Source: Selaginella moellendorffii (Eukaryota; Streptophyta; Lycopodiopsida; Selaginellales; Selaginellaceae). From it: 64,000 nt of DNA. The translations under genes were made by a program, and so were the position numbers. The notes under the pieces were generated by a model, which did not search any database, had not been told where the DNA came from, and saw only the letters and a list, made by a program, of their open reading frames with translations. Positions 46,077 to 56,343 of this stretch are shown piece by piece (positions within the stretch are counted from its first letter, which is position 1; each line of letters starts with the position of its first letter). The stretch lies in contig NW_003314311.1 in NCBI RefSeq assembly GCF_000143415.4, positions 1,091,062-1,155,061 of the forward strand, in the 5' to 3' direction.

Positions 46077-47228
46077 TGTAAGGAACCGATTCCCTAAGAT
46101 GTCGTAGGCTAAAGGATCCCCGAAAGCATGACTGAAATGACAAAGAGTTTATCGGATGGGACCGAGTCGAAGATTGAGTCCAAGACCGACTCTGAGACCG
46201 AGTCGAGATAGAGTCCGGGATCGAGTCCGAGACCGAATCAGAGACCGAGTTCGAGACCGAGTTCGAGACAGAGTCCGAGATCCAAATCGGGTCTGAGACC
46301 AAGTCCGAGGTTGAGTCCAAAGTCGAGTCCGAGATCGGGTCCGAGATCGAGTCTGAAATCGAGTCCGAGACCGAGTCCGAAGTCAGGTCCGAGATCGAGT
46401 CTGAGATTGATTCTGAGACTAAGTCCAAATACTAATACAGCTCAAGGGGTGAAAGCCCAAAGCATGCATCTCCCAGGGGGGGGGGGGGGGGGGCTGCAAG
46501 GGGTTCCAAAAGTATAGTAGGGATAGTGAGGTCTAGGAACCAGTCTTGAAGGAACTCTCCAATGGGGCTTCCAAACCGACTTGAGGTTGAGACTAGGGCC
46601 GAGGGGCCTTGGGTGGGAGTGAGCATGGGCTTGAGTGGTGCCGGAGGGGCCACCTAGGGAAGTGCTCAAGAGCAGCTCCCACTCCCGAAAGGGAAACCGA
46701 CTGCAGTGCTCCCGGCTCATGTGGAGTGGTGCCCCACTTGAGTACCTTGTGGCTCATTGGTCCTCGCCCTTCCTAGGGGCTTGGGCCTTCCCTTCGGGAT
46801 GGAAGTGCGGGGGTAGAGGTACCCATACCGGGCCGTTAGGCCACGGTGTTTCTCCCTGACGTCCCGAAGCAAGTGCTGCACCCAAGGCTTGGGATTTAGA
46901 GGGTCCCATGATCAAGTCTTGTGGTACCAAGGGGTGTTAGGAATCTGGAGGCTTGGTGTGCTTGGCTGCTTGTGCCTGCGGGGAGTGTAACCGAACCTTA
47001 AGTCCAGTCTAACCCGGGGAGGGGGATTCGGAGAGATTTGGGAATCCGTAGATGGATGGCTAACACTTCGTTGCTCGTGTAGTGAGTAGCTAAAACCAAG
47101 TAGGACCAAGTAGGAGCTGGTACCATAGGCGAGAACCTTGGCGAGGGACCTTAGCACAAGCCAAGGCAGTGTTGGTCGGATAGACGAGGTAAGCTGGCAA
47201 ATTGGAAAGGAAAAATTTGTGGCTTACA
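46077..47228 (+). repeat. Element 2 5' LTR
   Basis: 1152-bp LTR, TGTAAG...CTTACA. The GAGTC-type minisatellite lies at about 46165-46430 and an 18-G run at 46476-46493. Differences from the 3' LTR are concentrated in the first third; the last ~590 bp are nearly identical. Confidence 0.95.
46165..46430 (+). repeat. LTR minisatellite, element 2 5' LTR
   Basis: GAGTCC/GAGACC-type 6-bp units as in the other LTRs, with slightly fewer units than the element 1 3' LTR. Antisense open frames rich in Ser-Asp are repeat artefacts. Confidence 0.85.
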
Positions 47229-47231
47229 ATT

Positions 47232-47243
47232 TGGTATCGAAGC
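47232..47243 (+). other. Element 2 primer-binding site
   Basis: TGGTATCGAAGC starts 3 bp after the LTR. Its first seven bases match the complement of the initiator-Met tRNA 3' end used by most plant gypsy elements (usual TGGTATCAGAGC). Confidence 0.7.
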
Positions 47244-50200
47244 ATTTTTCTCAGTTCTAGCGAAGGATAGAGGTGGATTGCTGGGAGATGGCAAAGGCAG
47301 GGCGTAAGCGAACCTAGGCGGAGATAGAACCTCCGCCAAAGCTAGAGCCTCCGGTCGAACAAGAGGCTATGGATGAGGAATCCTTGCATGAGGAGGACTC
47401 CAGTGAGGAAACATCCAAACAGGAGTCCGGTGGCGAGGTTCGGTCGTCCAAGGCTCGATTGGACGTTCTAGAAGGACAATTGGCACAGACCAATGCCCTG
47501 CTAGAGACTCTCGTACACAAGCTAAATTGTGACGAGAAGCGGAAGAAAAAGCGAAAGACTGCGGATGCTGGCAGCGCAGAAGGTGTGGACCCTTCGGCAG
47601 GGACTAAGGCAAAACCAGACAAGGTCGAACAGACCGAAGTGGAATCAATCCCTCAGGCAGTTCCCAAGTACAAACCAAAGCCCCCACCGGTCTTCAAGGG
47701 AGTGAACGACTATAAGGTGGTGGAGGATTGGTTTTATGATATGGAGAACTACTTCTGAGCGTTGCGATTACCGAGCTCGGAGAAGGTCCCATATGCAAAA
47801 CCATACTTGGCAGATAATGCCAAGTCTTGGTGGAGAACGACAAAGGCCAACGAAGGACCGGTGGCCACTTGGGAAATGATGAAGGCGAGGATTCGCGCAA
47901 CTTACGTTCCTCCGAATGCTACTCTGCATCTAAGGGACGAGCTGAGTAGGCTGAAGCAGACCAGAACCATTCAGGAGTATGTGAATAGGTTTATGGCAAA
48001 GAGGATACTTGTCATGGACATAAGGGATATGGATGTGTTCCATGCCTTCATATCAGGTTTGCAAACCTGGGCTCGCGATGAAGTGATGCGATGGAACCCG
48101 ACCAACTACAAGGAAGCGTTGGATGCGGCCATCAAGGTGCATTTCAACGATAACCTGCGAAAGGGGAACACGACGGGGTCAAGATGCACGTTTAGCAAAG
48201 GGGCCAAACCAAGGGGAACGTTTAGCAGAGGGAAATTCAAGAAGAGTTTTTCTAAGAATGAGTCTTCGGGGTTCCGGAAAGGCAAATCTGGTGGCCAGCG
48301 AGCGAGTACGTGGGGGAGTCAAGCGAAAAGAGACAAACCCACAGATAAGAAGGTCAAGTCATATAGCAGCGTGGGAAACAACGTATGCTACAACTGCGGT
48401 GAAGCGGAACACTTTTCGAGGGAATGTCCCTACCCGAAAAAGGCCAGAGCCAATATGGCCATCAAGTCGGGTGAAGTCCAAATTAAGATATGTGATCCAG
48501 TCCCTAACTCAAAGTTACTCATTACACGAGCAACTTTGGTAGAGAGTCGTTCGCGACATCTACTAGCCCTCCGAGGGAAGCTCGGAGGTAGCTTTGTTAA
48601 GATCCTTATTGACACGGATGCTTCGGATAATTTTGTGGCTGCAGACATAGTCCGGCAAGCCGGACTAATGGCGTAGCGGCTAGGCGAACCAAGGACTATA
48701 GAGTTTGTTCAAGGTAGCCAAAGCACCGATGAGGTACTTCGACAAGCGAGAGTCGAAGTAGGGACATGGAAAGTGGACATGGATTTCACTGTGTTGGACA
48801 TGGTGGGATTTGACGTGATCTTCGGAATGGACTGGTTCAATCGGTTCGTGGTAGCCCTGCATGGACGAGGTAGAAACCTTGTGGTACTGGCGAATGCCCA
48901 AGGAAGAAGATCTAGGGTGGAGGCCTAGGATCTAAAGGTAGGGCAAAGCAAGGCCAAAGAATCCTGCTTAAACTTGGTGTCCACGAGAGGGCAACTCACT
49001 AAAGGAACTAAGGCAGCATTTTTGTGCTTACTCTCGGTGAAGAGTGACAAAAAGACAGGAACGGAAGAAGTACCTTTAGTGATCCAACGGGTGTTGGACC
49101 AATTCCAGGATACCATGCCGGAGGAGTTACCGGCGGGGTTGCCCCCCACACGATCGATAGAACATAAGATTGAGCTGGTCGAGGGTGTTGAGGCAGTGGT
49201 TCGTCCCCCCTATCCTTTGAATGAGAAAGAACTCGAGGAGCTCAAGCGCCAACTAGAGGAGTTGGTGGACAAAGGGTATGTTAGGTTGAGCAAGTCGCTG
49301 TATGGGGTGCCAGTGTTATTTGTGAAAAAGAAAGATGGATCTATGTGCATGTGCATAGACTACCGATTGCTCAACAAGTATACAAAGAAGAACAAGTACC
49401 CTTTGCCCAGGATTGAGGACCTGTTTGATAGGTTGGGAAAGGCAAAATACTTCTCGAGAATTGACCTGAGGTCAGGATACTACCAAATCAGGGTAGCAGA
49501 GGAAGATGTCGAGAAGACAACCTGTCGAACTAGGTATGGGAGCTTTGAGTTTCTGGTCATGCCCTTTGGGCTGTGCAATGCGCCGGCAACGTTTTTGGCA
49601 TTGATGAACCATATCTTTGTACCCTATCTGGATCACTTCGTGGTCGTCTATATTGACGACATCCTAATCTATAGCGAGATGCTAGAGGAGCATGCCGAAC
49701 ACTTGGCGAAGGTATTTGAGAAACTAAGGGAACACAAATTGTATGCTAAAGAGAGCAAATGTGACTTTGCTCAACAAGAGGTAAAGTTTCTTGGGCATGT
49801 GGTGGGCCAGGACGGGCTCAAGGTGGACCCAGAGAAGGTCCAAGCGATCCAGGAATGGGAGCGACCATCAAATATACATAAGTTGAGGGCGTTCTTAGGG
49901 CTATGCAACTACTATCGAAAGTTTATCAGACACTATTCGAGAGTAGCCCTGCCCTTAACGGACCAAATGGGAAAAGGGAAGATGGTATGGACAGCGGAAT
50001 GTGAGGCGGCATTCGTCCACCTTAAAGGGAAGTTGAGGAAGGCTCCCATGTTGGCATTACCAAACTTTGGTAAGGACTTTGAGGTAGAAACGGATGCTTC
50101 GGACTTTGCGTTGGGTGCAGTTTTGAAGCAAGACAACTATCCAATAGCGTTCTTCTCGAAGAAGTTGGACAAGGCTCAACGGAAGTGGCCTGCCCACGAG

Positions 50201-51161
50201 AAGGAATTGTTTGTGGTGGTCAAGGCGCTCAAGGATTGGCAACACTACCTTGGGAGACACTTCAAGGTTTACACGGACAATGTGGCAACGAAACACTTCT
50301 TGTCACAGCCCGACCTGAGAGGGAAACAAGGTCGGTAGGCCAATGCCTTGGCCGAGTTTGATTGCGAGATTCTGTACAAGCATGGGAAGAGCAACATCGT
50401 GGCGGATGCGCTAAGTCGAAAAGCGAGCTTGAGGTTGGCGATATCCAACGCAACAGCAACCTTCTGGGACGAGGTGCAGACAGCATATGAGAACGATGGT
50501 CTAGCACAAGAAGTGTTGCTGAGGAATCTAGAAGCACGGGAAGCTCACCAGAGAGGTGAGCTGCCAACGGAAGAAAAAATGGGCTATGCGGAACGCAACG
50601 GACTCATCTATTACAAGCAAAGGAGGGTGTATGTTCTAGAAGGGGAACTAAGGAAGGTAGCCTTAGAAGAGTGTCATAACGAACCTCTTGCGGGACACGG
50701 CGGAGTGCCTAAGACGATGGGCTTACTCAAGAGGAAGTACCATTGGCCAGATATGGCTAAAGATGTCCAAGACTATGTAAAGACATGTCCAACATGTCAG
50801 CAGGTCAAAGCCGTGACTAAGGCTAGTGGGGGCTTGTTGCAAAACATCCCAATTCCAGATCATCCGTGGAAATGTCTTACGATGGACTTCATCACGAGAC
50901 TTCCCCCAAGCGAGGGGTTTGATGCGATATTCGTGGTGGTGGACCGATTTTCGAAAATGGCACATTTCATACCCACCATAACGGAAGTGGATGCGGAAGG
51001 TGTGGTGAAGCTGTTTTTCGAACAAGTGGTTCGAGTGCGGGGAAGGCCGGAAGAGATCATCTCAGACCGAGATAAGATCTTCACTAGTAGGTTCTGGAGG
51101 ACTCTCCTAGAACAGTATCGCACCAAGTTGAAATTCAGCACAGCCTATCACCCACAGACAG

Positions 51162-51208
51162 GTATGGGGTATTAAATCAAGTTGGTTGGCACTAACACTT
51201 CTTGATAG
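51162..51208 (+). other. Putative intron 1 in integrase, element 2
   Basis: 47-bp GT-AG interval at the same position as in element 1, splitting the Asp codon of HPQTDGQTER, with CACTAAC branch-point match. The two copies differ by one base. Confidence 0.8.
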
Positions 51209-51626
51209 ACGGACAAACGGAAAGGGTGAATAGGCAGCTGGAGGATTATTTGCGATGCTATGTCTCAGGAGACCACACCGATTGGGTAAGTCATTTGGGA
51301 CTTGCGGAAATGTGTTATAACAACTCACCATATTCGAGTATCGGGGTGAGTCCATGGGAAGTCATCAATGGGCGAGCTATTGAAGGTCTTGTGGAGCTCG
51401 GTGTGGCCGAGTACCATGGAGAGTTACTCGCAGTGGAGGCATTCATGGCGGAAAGACTCAGCATTTGGAATCTAGTGAGGGATTCCTTGGAATGGGCTCA
51501 ACAAAGGCAAACCAAATACGTGAGCCAGAAGCGTCAAGATGTAGAGTTCCAAGCTGGGGAAAAGGTGTGGCTGAACACCAAGAACCTCAGGCTACCAAGT
51601 GGGATCAGCCGAAAGTTGACCCAAAG

Positions 51627-51678
51627 GTAAAAATGCATGTATTCCTGTAAATGAATTGATTTTGAGTTCTTTAAGCAG
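51627..51678 (+). other. Putative intron 2 in integrase, element 2
   Basis: 52-bp GT-AG interval between KLTQR and FAGPYEI, same position and length as in element 1. Splicing joins integrase to the chromodomain in frame. Confidence 0.8.
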
Positions 51679-52060
51679 GTTCGCGGGGCCTTACGAGATC
51701 GAGACACGAATCGGTAAAGTGGCTTACCGACTCCGACTTCCTCGAGAGATGGGGAAGATGCACCCAGTGTTCCGCGTGAACTTACTCAAGCCGTACTTTG
51801 AGGATCCGCTTCGCAAGGACCAAGTAAGACCTTTACCTGAGGTTATCCAAGGGGAAGAGGAATACGAAGTTGAGGCCATCCTCAATGCGCGCAAGAGCAA
51901 GCGACAAGGACGCGAGGTGAAAGAGTTCCATGTGAAGTGGAAAGGATTTCCACACTGCGAAGCAACGTGGGAACCGGAGGAGAACCTAGAAAACGCGCGA
52001 GATCTAGTGGAGGAATTTCTGCAAGGCAGAACTCTATGTATTTATGCAAAGTTCAATTAA

Positions 52061-52461
52061 AGTATCAATTTGTGGAGTTGAGCAATGGCATATGTTGGGA
52101 CCCGAAAGCGCGCCGAAGGTAAGCTAATTAGCATGGGTTAGCTAGGTCGACCAGGCGTAGGGCACTACGCCCAACTCCCCGCGGGGATGTCAAATCCATA
52201 GAAATATTCTACGGAGGTTGGGTTCAAGTCCCAACCCCCTAGTAAAGCAAGGCTGGGTTCAAGTCCCGACCCTATACTAGGGCGTGGTGAGGTGAGGAGT
52301 GTAGGGACACCTATACTCCGTTGTCATGGCTCTTGGCCAGGGAGGCTAACTTAGGCACACCGCTAAGTGGGGGGATGCCCCCGGAGACATGGTCAACAAG
52401 TCATAAGATAAAAAAGAGACGTTCGATGTGGGCATCGAACTTCTTTTATGGGTGGTGGAGT
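52061..52461 (+). other. Element 2 3' untranslated region with two T-arm-like motifs and PPT
   Basis: GGTTCAAGTCC box-B-like motifs at 52221-52231 and 52256-52266. Hairpin and CCCCGCGGGG palindrome as in element 1. Polypurine-like GGGTGGTGGAGT at 52450-52461 next to the 3' LTR. Confidence 0.7.
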
Positions 52462-53607
52462 TGTAAGGAACCGACTCCCCGAGATATCGTAGGCTAAAGG
52501 ATCCCCGAAAGCATGACCGAAATGACAAAGAGTTCATCGGATGGGACCGAGTCGAAGATTGAGTCCAAGACCGACTCTGAGACTGAGTCGAGATAGAGTC
52601 CGGGATCGAGTCCGAGACCGAATCGAAGACTGAGTTCGAGACTGAGTTCGAGACAGAGTCCGAGATCCAAATCGGGTCCGAGACCGAGTTCGAGGTCGAG
52701 TCTGAAGTCGAGTCCGAGATTGGGTCCGAGATCAAGTCTGAAATCGAGTCCGAGACCGAGTCCGAAGTCGAGTCCGAGATCGAGTCTGAGATCGATTCTG
52801 AGACTAAGTCCAAATACTAATACAGCTCAAGGGGTGAAAGCCCAAAGCATGCATCTCCCAGGGGGGGGGGGGCTGCAAGGGGTTCCAAAAGTATAGTAGG
52901 GATAGTGAGGTCCAAGAACCAGTCTTGAAGGAACTCTCTAGTGGGGCTTCCAAACCGACTTGAGGTTGAGACTGAGGCCGAGGGGCCTTGGGTGGGAGTG
53001 AGCATGGGCTTGAGTGGTGCCAGAGGGGCCAACCAAGGAAGTGCTCAAGAGCAGCTCCCACTCCCGAAAGGGAAACCGACTGCAGTGCTCCCGGCTCATG
53101 TGGAGTGGTGCCCCACTTGAGTACCTTGTGGCTCATTGGTCCTCGCCCTTCCTAGGGGCTTGGGCCTTCCCTTCGGGATGGAAGTGCGGGGGTAGAGGTA
53201 CCCATACCGGGCCGTTAGGCCACGGTGTTTCTCCCTGACGTCCCGAAGCAAGTGCTGCACCCAAGGCTTGGGATTTAGAGGGTCCCATGATCAAGTCTTG
53301 TGGTACCAAGGGGTGTTAGGAATCTGGAGGCTTGGTGTGCTTGGCTGCTTGTGCCTGCGGGGAGTGTAACCGAACCTTAAGTCCAGTCTAACCCGGGGAG
53401 GGGGATTCGGAGAGATTTGGGAATCCGTAGATGGATGGCTAACACTTCGTTGCTCGTGTAGTGAGTAGCTAAAACCAAGTAGGACCAAGTAGGAGCTGGT
53501 ACCATAGGCGAGAACCTTGGCGAGGGACCTTAGCACAAGCCAAGGCAGTGTTGGTCGGATAGACGAGGTAAGCTGGCAAATTGGAAAGGAAAAATTTGTG
53601 GCTTACA
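52462..53607 (+). repeat. Element 2 3' LTR
   Basis: 1146-bp LTR with minisatellite at about 52545-52812 and a 12-G run at 52861-52872. Confidence 0.95.
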
Positions 53608-53744
53608 CACTGCTGCGGCGTTATGCATTTCGCCAGGGATCACCAACGATGTCATCGGAGTTCTCAACGTCTTTTTATGCTAGCACTTGTCCCGATCTCC
53701 CTCAAATCGTGAGAAGTGTGATTCGCTTTGAATTTTCCAATGAC
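53608..53744 (+). pseudogene. Peroxidase P5, downstream piece of exon 1
   Basis: Identical structure to the P3 downstream piece, fused to C-type DNA at the same base (after CCAATGAC). This shows the deletion also predates the super-unit duplication. Confidence 0.9.
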
Positions 53745-54794
53745 ATTTTGAGTTTTCAACTGTGGAGTGATAAATATGTTAAAGGCTATATTATCATATA
53801 ATTTCCCCTTTTTCAATTGGTTGGTGAAATTTTTTTTGCTACTTTGGAGTAGGAAAATATATGGTGCTTGCTTCACTTAGATTAGGATTAACTTGTTGTA
53901 GTTAGTGATGAAACACAAGTGAAAAATCATGAGAAGGAAATAAGTGGGAGATTATTTTAAGCCTAGATAAAAAATTTGATGATTTACAAATGAAAAAAGT
54001 CTATATTAATGGGAACAATAGTATATAGTTGGTTAATTAGGATGTGATTATAGGATGAGATTTAGATAACTATCATTATAGATCCTTGAGATAAATAGCT
54101 ATTAAATTTATTTTTATTAAGTAATTACCTTTTCTCCAGTTGACTTAAATAAAATATGTTACATTTGGGTAGGATGGGTTTAATTCCTAAGAAAGCGGCA
54201 CATTCACAAAAATGAGGAAACCGAAGTGGCATAATATTTACATATAGGAGAAAAAATATTAAAAAAAACGAGAGGCACATCACAATTATAAGAAAAGGGT
54301 ACAACATTCCATGCGTAAGGAACTTAAGAGAAGGCGGCAAAGAGTATCGTGCCACGCCATTCGTGCTAGACAAGCAACGGGGATGCGGACAAAAGCTTGG
54401 TTTCATCTCACGGGCGGAAAACCTTCGACCTCTCCAAGTTTTCCCTGTCAAACTCATGCTGAAGAGAAACATAAAATGGAAAAAAAATATTAAAAAAAGA
54501 GAAAAGAAGATAAGAAAAAGTCACCAAAAAGAGAAAAAATATTAAAAAAAGGAGGAGGAAGACTTTTAAAGAGGATGAAAAATATTAAAAACGAAGGAGA
54601 GAGGAAAAAGTCTATGGCAGAGGAGACAAGAAAACATAGTAGAGTGGGGAAATATAATATAGTCAAAAGTTCAATAGATGCTAGCTGTCATTGAATTTTG
54701 TTATTTCCAATCCAACAGAGGAGAAGACAAAAGAGAAAAATTGTATAAATAGACTTCATTTGCGACGGGTGGAAGAAAATTTTTACTGATCAAA
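53745..54794. repeat. C'': shortened AT-rich segment and P6 promoter
   Basis: Copy of C', including the 153-bp insertion (54310-54462), A-rich blocks (~54250-54610) and TATAAATAG at 54744-54752 before the P6 ATG. Confidence 0.75.
54310..54462. repeat. 153-bp insertion of unknown origin in C''
   Basis: Same site and length as the copy at 38148-38300. Several differences are CG here against TG or CA in C'. Confidence 0.8.
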
Positions 54795-55820
54795 ATGCAG
54801 CGATTCAAACTTCAAGCTCCAGTCGCCTTTGCCGCATTACTGCTAGTGCTAGCACTGCTGCGGCGCTATGTATTTCACCAAGGATCACAAATAATGTCAT
54901 CAGAGCTCTCAACTTCTTTCTATGTTAGCACTTGTCCCGATCTCCCTCAGATCGTGAGAAGTGTGATTCACTCTGAATTTTCCAACAACAGTCGATCTGC
55001 TGCATCAATCCTCAAGCTCCACTTCCAAGATTGCTTCGCTGGAGTAAGTTAGAAATTAAAATAGCGTTGCTCATTAATGGCTGCCAGGGCTGCGACGGAT
55101 CGCTGCTCCTCCAGCGAGGAGATGGGCGCTCCGCCAAGGGACTCAAAACCATCAACAACGTCAAGCGCGCCGTGGAGACTTCATGCCCGGCAACAGTATC
55201 GTGCGCGGACATTCTTGCGCTGAGCGCCCGTGAATCCGTCATAGCCGTGAGTGAGAATCTCCATCGCGGCTTGAGTTGATCATTCTCTTTCGACTTTGCA
55301 GCTGGGCGGCCCTTCATGGACAGTAGAATTTGGCCGACGGGACAGTCCCGCGACCGTCGCCGCCGCAATGGAGGCCATTCCCAGCCCAAACCTCACCGCA
55401 ACGCAGCTCATCGAGCGCTTCCAAAGGCGGGGTCTTTCCAAGCGTGATCTCGTAGCGCTTTCAGGAGGCCACTCCATCGGCCAGGCCCAGTGCTCTGCAT
55501 TTAGCGCACGCCTCTTCAATGGAACCCCAGGAGATAGCATCGATCGGGCCTTCAAATCTCGACTCGAGAAGAATTGCCCTCCAACAGCCCCAGACAGATT
55601 GACCAATTTGGATCCATCCCCCACCACCTTCGACAACTTGTACTTTCGAGCTCTCCTGGCCAATCAGTCGCTCCTCTTTTCAGACCAGCAGCTCTTGCAG
55701 AGTGATCTGGTGGGCTTTGTCAAGGAGTTTGCGGCCAATCAGCAGACGTTCTTTACCGCGTTCGCCGCTGGCATGATCAAAATGGGCAAAGCTCTCGCCA
55801 ATCACAGGAGGGCATGGTGA
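54795..55820 (+). pseudogene. Class III peroxidase-like copy P6, 3' frameshift
   Basis: Exons 54795-55043, 55088-55246 and 55302-55820. Almost identical to P4 (same KLHFQDCFAG distal block and proximal GGHSIG). An extra A in GGGCAAAGC at ~55787-55790 shifts the last ~17 codons, giving MGKALANHRRAW and an early stop. The terminal Cys (C314), needed for the last family disulfide, is lost. Either a recent pseudogene or an assembly/sequencing error in an A-run. Confidence 0.82.
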
Positions 55821-56343
55821 AATTCGATCCTCGTGCTAGTTTTTTTCCTATACATGTAAATCTATTCCTCACATAAAAATATACACCACAGCCTTGACTA
55901 GAGAAAGGAATGTTGGCATATCCCGTAGCTTGATGATGGTGGTGGAAATTTTCTCGTCCTGCTAAATCACTCTGGTGAGAGATTCCATTCTTCCCAATCA
56001 AGATCCCCCTTAAGCTCGGCCACTTGGCCAATGAGCCAAGATTTTCGCCGCGAGCCAGGGCACGTCATCGCAGCCGCATCGGCGAAATTTCAATTCCCAC
56101 GGTTAGGAATCTTCAACTCCCTGCGAATAACGAAACCGAAGCTTTGACAATGGCGAAGAAAGAGGCTGCACTCTTAAACCCTAACGTTAATATATATAAA
56201 CCTTAGGTTTTAGACGTATTGCCACGCAATGGCGAATATTCACTGGCATATACTTGCTTGCTGTGGAGAAAATTTTGTGCTGCCTAGGGCTAGCTAGGCG
56301 CTGCGATCGGTAGGAGTGATGCGCTTGGGCGCTCGGTGTCGTC
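55821..56343 (+). promoter_or_regulatory. P6-V4 intergenic with V4 promoter
   Basis: Telo-box at 56176-56184 and TATATATAAA at 56191-56200 before the V4 ATG at 56344; same extra ~50 bp as the P4-V3 spacer. Confidence 0.55.

Larger units (their letters stand above)
47288..52060 (+). pseudogene. Element 2 gag-pol with two introns and five nonsense codons
   Basis: One continuous frame from ATG 47288 after splicing. Gag starts with an acidic coiled-coil-like region; zinc knuckle CYNCGEAEHFSREC (~48386-48427); retropepsin-like DTDAS (~48611); RT with YIDD (~49652-49663) and [11 protein letters not shown]; RNase H (ETDAS, YTDN, VADALSRK); integrase (zinc motif ending CPTCQQ, Asp in LTMDFITRLP, Asp in SDRDKIF, Glu in LAEMCYNNS); chromodomain (~51857-52030, FHVKWKGFP, ATWEPEEN). 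In-frame stops: TAG 47315-47317, TGA 47756-47758, TAG 48674-48676, TAG 48926-48928, TAG 50336-50338. The last two are shared with element 1, so they predate the duplication. Confidence 0.92.
46077..53607 (+). mobile_element. Gypsy element 2 (chromovirus), structurally complete
   Basis: 7531-bp Ty3/gypsy element with 5' LTR 46077-47228, primer-binding site, gag-pol, polypurine tract and 3' LTR 52462-53607, flanked by CACTG duplications (46072-46076, 53608-53612). Domain order (protease, RT, RNase H, integrase, chromodomain) defines a chromovirus. Coding is broken by nonsense codons, so it is not autonomous now, but all structural parts are present. Same site and same duplication as element 1. 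Confidence 0.96.
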
